DNA from: Halobacteriovorax sp. GB3
Lineage (GTDB): Bacteria; Bdellovibrionota; Bacteriovoracia; Bacteriovoracales; Bacteriovoracaceae
DNA length: 64,000 bases
Assembly: GCF_028649655.1 (NCBI RefSeq)
Contig: NZ_JAQSLN010000005.1
Location: 63,409-127,408 of the forward strand
Direction of reading: 5' to 3'
Of the stretch, positions 61,609-64,000 are shown piece by piece (position 1 is the stretch's first letter; every line of letters starts with the position of its first letter). The notes under the pieces were generated by a model, which saw only the letters and a list, made by a program, of their open reading frames with translations, did not search any database and was not told the DNA's origin. The position numbers were made by a program, and so were the translations under genes.

Positions 61609-61827
61609 CTATTCTTCTGTCGTGAGCACTTCCACATCCCCATGCATGGCCATTGAATACGCTGTTAAGTTTTCATCTTCATCATAGAAAACATTCGTCA
61701 GAAGCCTAACTTCAGCGCTCTCAGGGTCTACAAAAACAAAAGGGGGTGTGACAATTTCAGACTTACCAAGTTGAAATTCGTGGCAGAAATCATCATAGAG
61801 AGATTTTGTTATATTTGACTTAAACAG
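61609..61827 (-). CDS. Small hypothetical protein with CTG start
   Basis: A 72-codon open frame on the minus strand starts at CTG (61827) with AAAAGGAG five bases ahead. It ends in TAG at 61609. No ATG, GTG or TTG lies between the preceding in-frame stop (TGA at the Shine-Dalgarno sequence) and position 20. The product begins FKSNITKSLYDDFCHEFQLG and continues with a segment containing PPFVFVDPESAEVRLL, then acidic DEDEN and EVLTTEE. Residue use looks like real protein. It lies just after the polytopic membrane protein gene. No family is recognised. Confidence 0.5.
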   Translation of the reverse strand: MFKSNITKSLYDDFCHEFQLGKSEIVTPPFVFVDPESAEVRLLTNVFYDEDENLTAYSMAMHGDVEVLTTEE

Positions 61828-61881
61828 AGGAACTCCTTTTCAACTGCTTGTCACATATATAATTCTACCACGTTTTGTGAT

Positions 61882-63384
61882 TTAGGAATTAAAAATCCTT
61901 AAAATAATTTTTATCCTTCCTTCAAGGTGTGAATCTAAAAGGCAGATTAAGATATAAACAACGTAAATCATGTTACGAGACGATCTCAATCGGCTGATTG
62001 ATTGAAATAAGTACTCAAGTGGCAAAACACTTAAGAGCGCTAGTGGCCACATAAGTCCAAAGGCCTTGAGGTTATCTGTTTCAAAGAAGATGGCGAGAAC
62101 ACTTATGGCCATAAGTGAGATTAATAGCTCATTTAACTTATCGTCACTGAGTTTAAAATCTCTAAGACTTGTTACTTTATGGGGAAGAAACTTATAGGCC
62201 GAAATCAAAAAAACGGATAGGAGAGAGAGCGTAAAAAAAGCTTTTCTCTCTAGAATCGTCCAAAAATCGTTCAAACTGAATCCGAAGTTATAAATCTCAG
62301 AGAGATTTAAATGAGACATAAAGACGACCAGTGCCGAAAGAATGACGCCAAATGAGCTGTATTTAAGCATTTGTCGTCTATACCAGAAGGTCTTATTTGA
62401 CGAGAGCATATAGAAGGTAGCAAAGACCTGAAATGCAGTCAGAACAATATTCATTGGATTAATTAGTATTCCATAAAAGTTCACGAGACCAACAAATAAA
62501 CCTGATCGATATGTTGATGATTTCGTTGACCACATCAAAGACCAAATCCAAAGCAATGTAAAAGTTGAGTCGAGAGCTAATCCAAAATCAGCAGCTAGAA
62601 TCTTTGTAACTGACCACGAAGAAATAATGGCAAATGTACCGAGTAGCGAAAGTCTTCTCGATACGAAATATCTCAACAGTGAGTAGAATGTAAAAAGAAA
62701 CATTCCAAAGAAAGAGAAGTAAAAATGCATCGACCAAGCGACTTTGAATAACTCAGGATATTTTTTAAAAGGGAAGTAGTTAACTGTTAAAAAATTCCAT
62801 AAAAGGGGAGAGATGGTTTCACTTGGATCAAAGAAAAGTTTCAGTGCACTTATATTATTAAGCTCTGTTAATTCTGGAATCGAAATGATGACCATAACAA
62901 AAGTTAATGAAAGTAGCGTTTTTTCAAATCTATCTAAATAGCGAAACTCATTAAAGTTGGAGCTGACCGACTCTTGAATAATCTTTCCTCTAGTAGGCCA
63001 TGAATAAAATAATCCAAGCACTGCCCAGGTCACCCAGAATGTATTGTTAATCCATTTATCAGGAAGCAAGCTTATTGTATTGAAATAGAGAATGATAAAG
63101 AACATTCCAAGATAGATTCTATAGATGATCCTATCTAGACTCGAATTTACCTTAAAGAAGATCTTTAACCTGTGGTCAATCTCTTTACCTAAGAGAAACC
63201 ACTGAGAGGTCATAAACATAATATAAAAGAGCATGACCAAACATTGAGCAAGTGGGCTCAAGTCCAAACTCTTTTGTGTCCAAACTGGAAAGAGAAGAAA
63301 TATAGAATATGTAAGTGCTCGATATAAAAAGAACTTTGCTTTTTTTAACCAAATACTTGAGTTATCATCTAAAGTTTTCACCAT
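61882..63384 (-). CDS. Polytopic membrane protein of unknown function
   Basis: The 500-residue protein has about eleven or twelve predicted membrane segments separated by short loops and no soluble domain. The pattern is loosely like GT-C glycosyltransferases or O-antigen-type membrane enzymes, but none of their motifs is clear. The start ATG at 63384 has no Shine-Dalgarno sequence. It is flanked by the small CTG-start ORF downstream and by the divergent small-RNA and fliD region upstream. Confidence 0.8.
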   Translation of the reverse strand: MVKTLDDNSSIWLKKAKFFLYRALTYSIFLLFPVWTQKSLDLSPLAQCLVMLFYIMFMTSQWFLLGKEIDHRLKIFFKVNSSLDRIIYRIYLGMFFIILYFNTISLLPDKWINNTFWVTWAVLGLFYSWPTRGKIIQESVSSNFNEFRYLDRFEKTLLSLTFVMVIISIPELTELNNISALKLFFDPSETISPLLWNFLTVNYFPFKKYPELFKVAWSMHFYFSFFGMFLFTFYSLLRYFVSRRLSLLGTFAIISSWSVTKILAADFGLALDSTFTLLWIWSLMWSTKSSTYRSGLFVGLVNFYGILINPMNIVLTAFQVFATFYMLSSNKTFWYRRQMLKYSSFGVILSALVVFMSHLNLSEIYNFGFSLNDFWTILERKAFFTLSLLSVFLISAYKFLPHKVTSLRDFKLSDDKLNELLISLMAISVLAIFFETDNLKAFGLMWPLALLSVLPLEYLFQSISRLRSSRNMIYVVYILICLLDSHLEGRIKIILRIFNS

Positions 63385-63396
63385 AATACCCGACTA
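63370..63396 (+). promoter_or_regulatory. Sigma-28 (FliA)-type promoter of a short orphan transcript
   Basis: A perfect TAAAGTTT (63370-63377), an 11-bp spacer and CCCGACTA (63389-63396) resemble TAAAGTTT-N11-GCCGATAA, with 13 of 16 positions matching. Part of it overlaps the first codons of the minus-strand membrane protein gene. Confidence 0.5.
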
Positions 63397-63402
63397 GATT
63401 AG

Positions 63403-63476
63403 TACAACAACAAAATCCCAATTGTTGCTAAAAAATTTATTTTCTCGAATCGGCCGGCTTCCCACCGGCCTTTTTT
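63403..63476 (+). ncRNA. Predicted small RNA upstream of fliD
   Basis: Between the sigma-28-like promoter and a strong terminator there is room for an RNA of about 75 bases. It contains a small hairpin (CAACAA 63408-63413 / TTGTTG 63422-63427), a U/A-rich middle that could bind Hfq, and the terminator stem with six U. No ORF fits it. The call is a prediction from promoter-terminator pairing and is not a match to a known RNA family. Confidence 0.4.
63452..63476 (+). terminator. Orphan intrinsic terminator
   Basis: GGCCGG (63452-63457) pairs with CCGGCC (63465-63470) around a seven-base loop and is followed by six T on the plus strand. No plus-strand gene lies upstream, since the neighbour is on the minus strand. 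Confidence 0.88.
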
Positions 63477-63620
63477 CATTTTAAGGAATCTTAACGAACA
63501 TTCAAAGCTTTATCTCAAAAACTGAGCACCTTACTCAACTATTACATACAGAAATTAATTCCGCCCATGCCCAACTCGTTGCAACATTTTATCTGTGTGC
63601 TATTCTTTAAGTAGCGCCAA

Positions 63621-63657
63621 GCCTAAGGATAGGATGTCCGAGGCAACATCATGGAGG
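63621..63657 (+). promoter_or_regulatory. fliD leader hairpin with CsrA-like GGA motifs
   Basis: GCCT-AA-GGA pairs with TCC-G-AGGC to give a short stem with loop TAGGATG. The sequence AGGATGT agrees with the core of the CsrA/RsmA site (ARGGAUGU), and a second GGA lies in the Shine-Dalgarno sequence GGAGG (63653-63657). Binding at both would block translation of fliD. Confidence 0.45.
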
Positions 63658-63662
63658 ATGAA

Positions 63663-64000
63663 TTGGGTATCGCTTTTGGTTCTATTAGCACGGGTCTTCC
63701 CAAGGATATCGTTAAGCAGATTATGGCTGCTGAGAAGATACCTTTGAAAAACATGGAAGATCGAAAGGGAAAGTTTAGCGACAAGAATAAGCTTGTATCT
63801 GAACTAACTCAGCTTGTTCAAAGCGTTCGTGGAGAACTCACTAAAAATGCCAGTGCTCGCTCACTCCGTGAACTTAAGCTCGACTTCAACGATCAGGTTG
63901 TTGGAATTACGGCCGATAAAAATATCGCAGAACCAGCAAACTACCAATTTGAAGTTGTTCAACTGGCCCAAAAATCTTCTGCAATGTCCTCTGGATTTGC
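63663..64000 (+). CDS. fliD: Flagellar hook-associated protein 2, FliD cap (3' end outside window)
   Basis: FliD forms the filament cap and guides flagellin assembly. The visible part reads GIAFGSISTGLPKDIVKQIMAAEKIPLKNM and then a long coiled stretch with LTQLVQSVRGELTK. NYQFEVVQLAQKSSAMSSGF follows, typical of the FliD N-terminal region. The TTG at 63663 is chosen as start because GGAGG lies five bases ahead and the family motif begins right after it. An in-frame ATG at 63651 would put the Shine-Dalgarno sequence inside the gene. About 112 codons are visible. Confidence 0.9.
   Translation, partial: MGIAFGSISTGLPKDIVKQIMAAEKIPLKNMEDRKGKFSDKNKLVSELTQLVQSVRGELTKNASARSLRELKLDFNDQVVGITADKNIAEPANYQFEVVQLAQKSSAMSSGF

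Noticed and set aside
61500-61610. Possible tRNA or structured RNA around a GGTTCGCAAG stretch
   Set aside because: GGTTCGCA resembles a T-arm start, but no acceptor, D or anticodon arms can be drawn around it.
63568-63583. Sigma-54 promoter-like sequence TGCCCAACTCGTTGCA before fliD
   Set aside because: The -12 half TTGCA is good, but the essential GG of the -24 half is GC, so it was not called.

Overview
The window is a stretch of AT-rich bacterial chromosome. It most resembles a predatory or free-living member of the Bdellovibrionota, specifically the Bacteriovoracaceae (Bacteriovorax/Halobacteriovorax type). The reasons are low G+C, a complete Gram-negative envelope gene set (Omp85 protein, TamB, LolA-like protein, Lon, signal peptidase), a type IV pilus locus with PilB-PilT-PilC and PilM-N-O-P-Q, MutS2 and an NFACT protein, a flagellar fliD, and several secreted proteins with no clear relatives. 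The taxonomic call is an inference from gene content; no rRNA is present. No tRNA, rRNA, insertion sequence, prophage or CRISPR array was recognised.

Layout. 1-1.5 kb: 3' part of recA, then recX. 1.5-6.6 kb: a peptide-binding lipoprotein, three small genes of uncertain role, an acyl-CoA ligase and rpoZ. 6.6-16.7 kb (minus strand): lon with an AMIN-domain gene, a secreted matrixin metalloprotease with a partner protein, an aberrant UvrA-like ATPase, a secreted unknown, and rplM-rpsI. 16.9-25.3 kb: a helical-repeat protein, TamB and an Omp85 protein in overlapping order. 25.4-28.2 kb: aroQ-efp-accB-accC. 28.3-42.3 kb: the type IV pilus region (pilM-N-O-P-Q-TPR; ABC transporter and pilD; pilA; pilB-pilT-pilC). 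42.4-54.5 kb: a long minus-strand operon that runs from an NFACT protein through a LolA-like protein, an rRNA methyltransferase, MoxR, DUF58 and BatA/B/D to ribF and aroE. 54.5-56.8 kb: mutS2 on the plus strand. 56.8-61.2 kb: lepB, a transpeptidase, rlmE, a sigma-54 activator and an inositol-phosphatase-like gene. 61.2-61.9 kb: a non-coding region with paired DnaA-box-like sites and a hidden small ORF. 61.9-64 kb: a polytopic membrane protein, a predicted orphan small RNA, and the 5' end of fliD.

The most coherent new signal is regulatory. Three places carry a close match to the flagellar sigma-28 (FliA) promoter, TAAAGTTT-N11-GCCGATAA. They lie ahead of the matrixin module, ahead of pilA, and ahead of a short transcript ending in an otherwise orphan terminator just upstream of fliD. 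This suggests a motility-linked (attack-phase-like) regulon covering pili, a secreted protease and a small RNA. Other unusual points are a pilB leader that can hide its own ribosome binding site, a fliD leader with a CsrA-like hairpin and a TTG start, start codons of mutS2 and the NFACT gene that overlap in one CATG, a UvrA-like protein with a decayed second ATPase site, and a 72-codon ORF with a CTG start behind a strong Shine-Dalgarno sequence.
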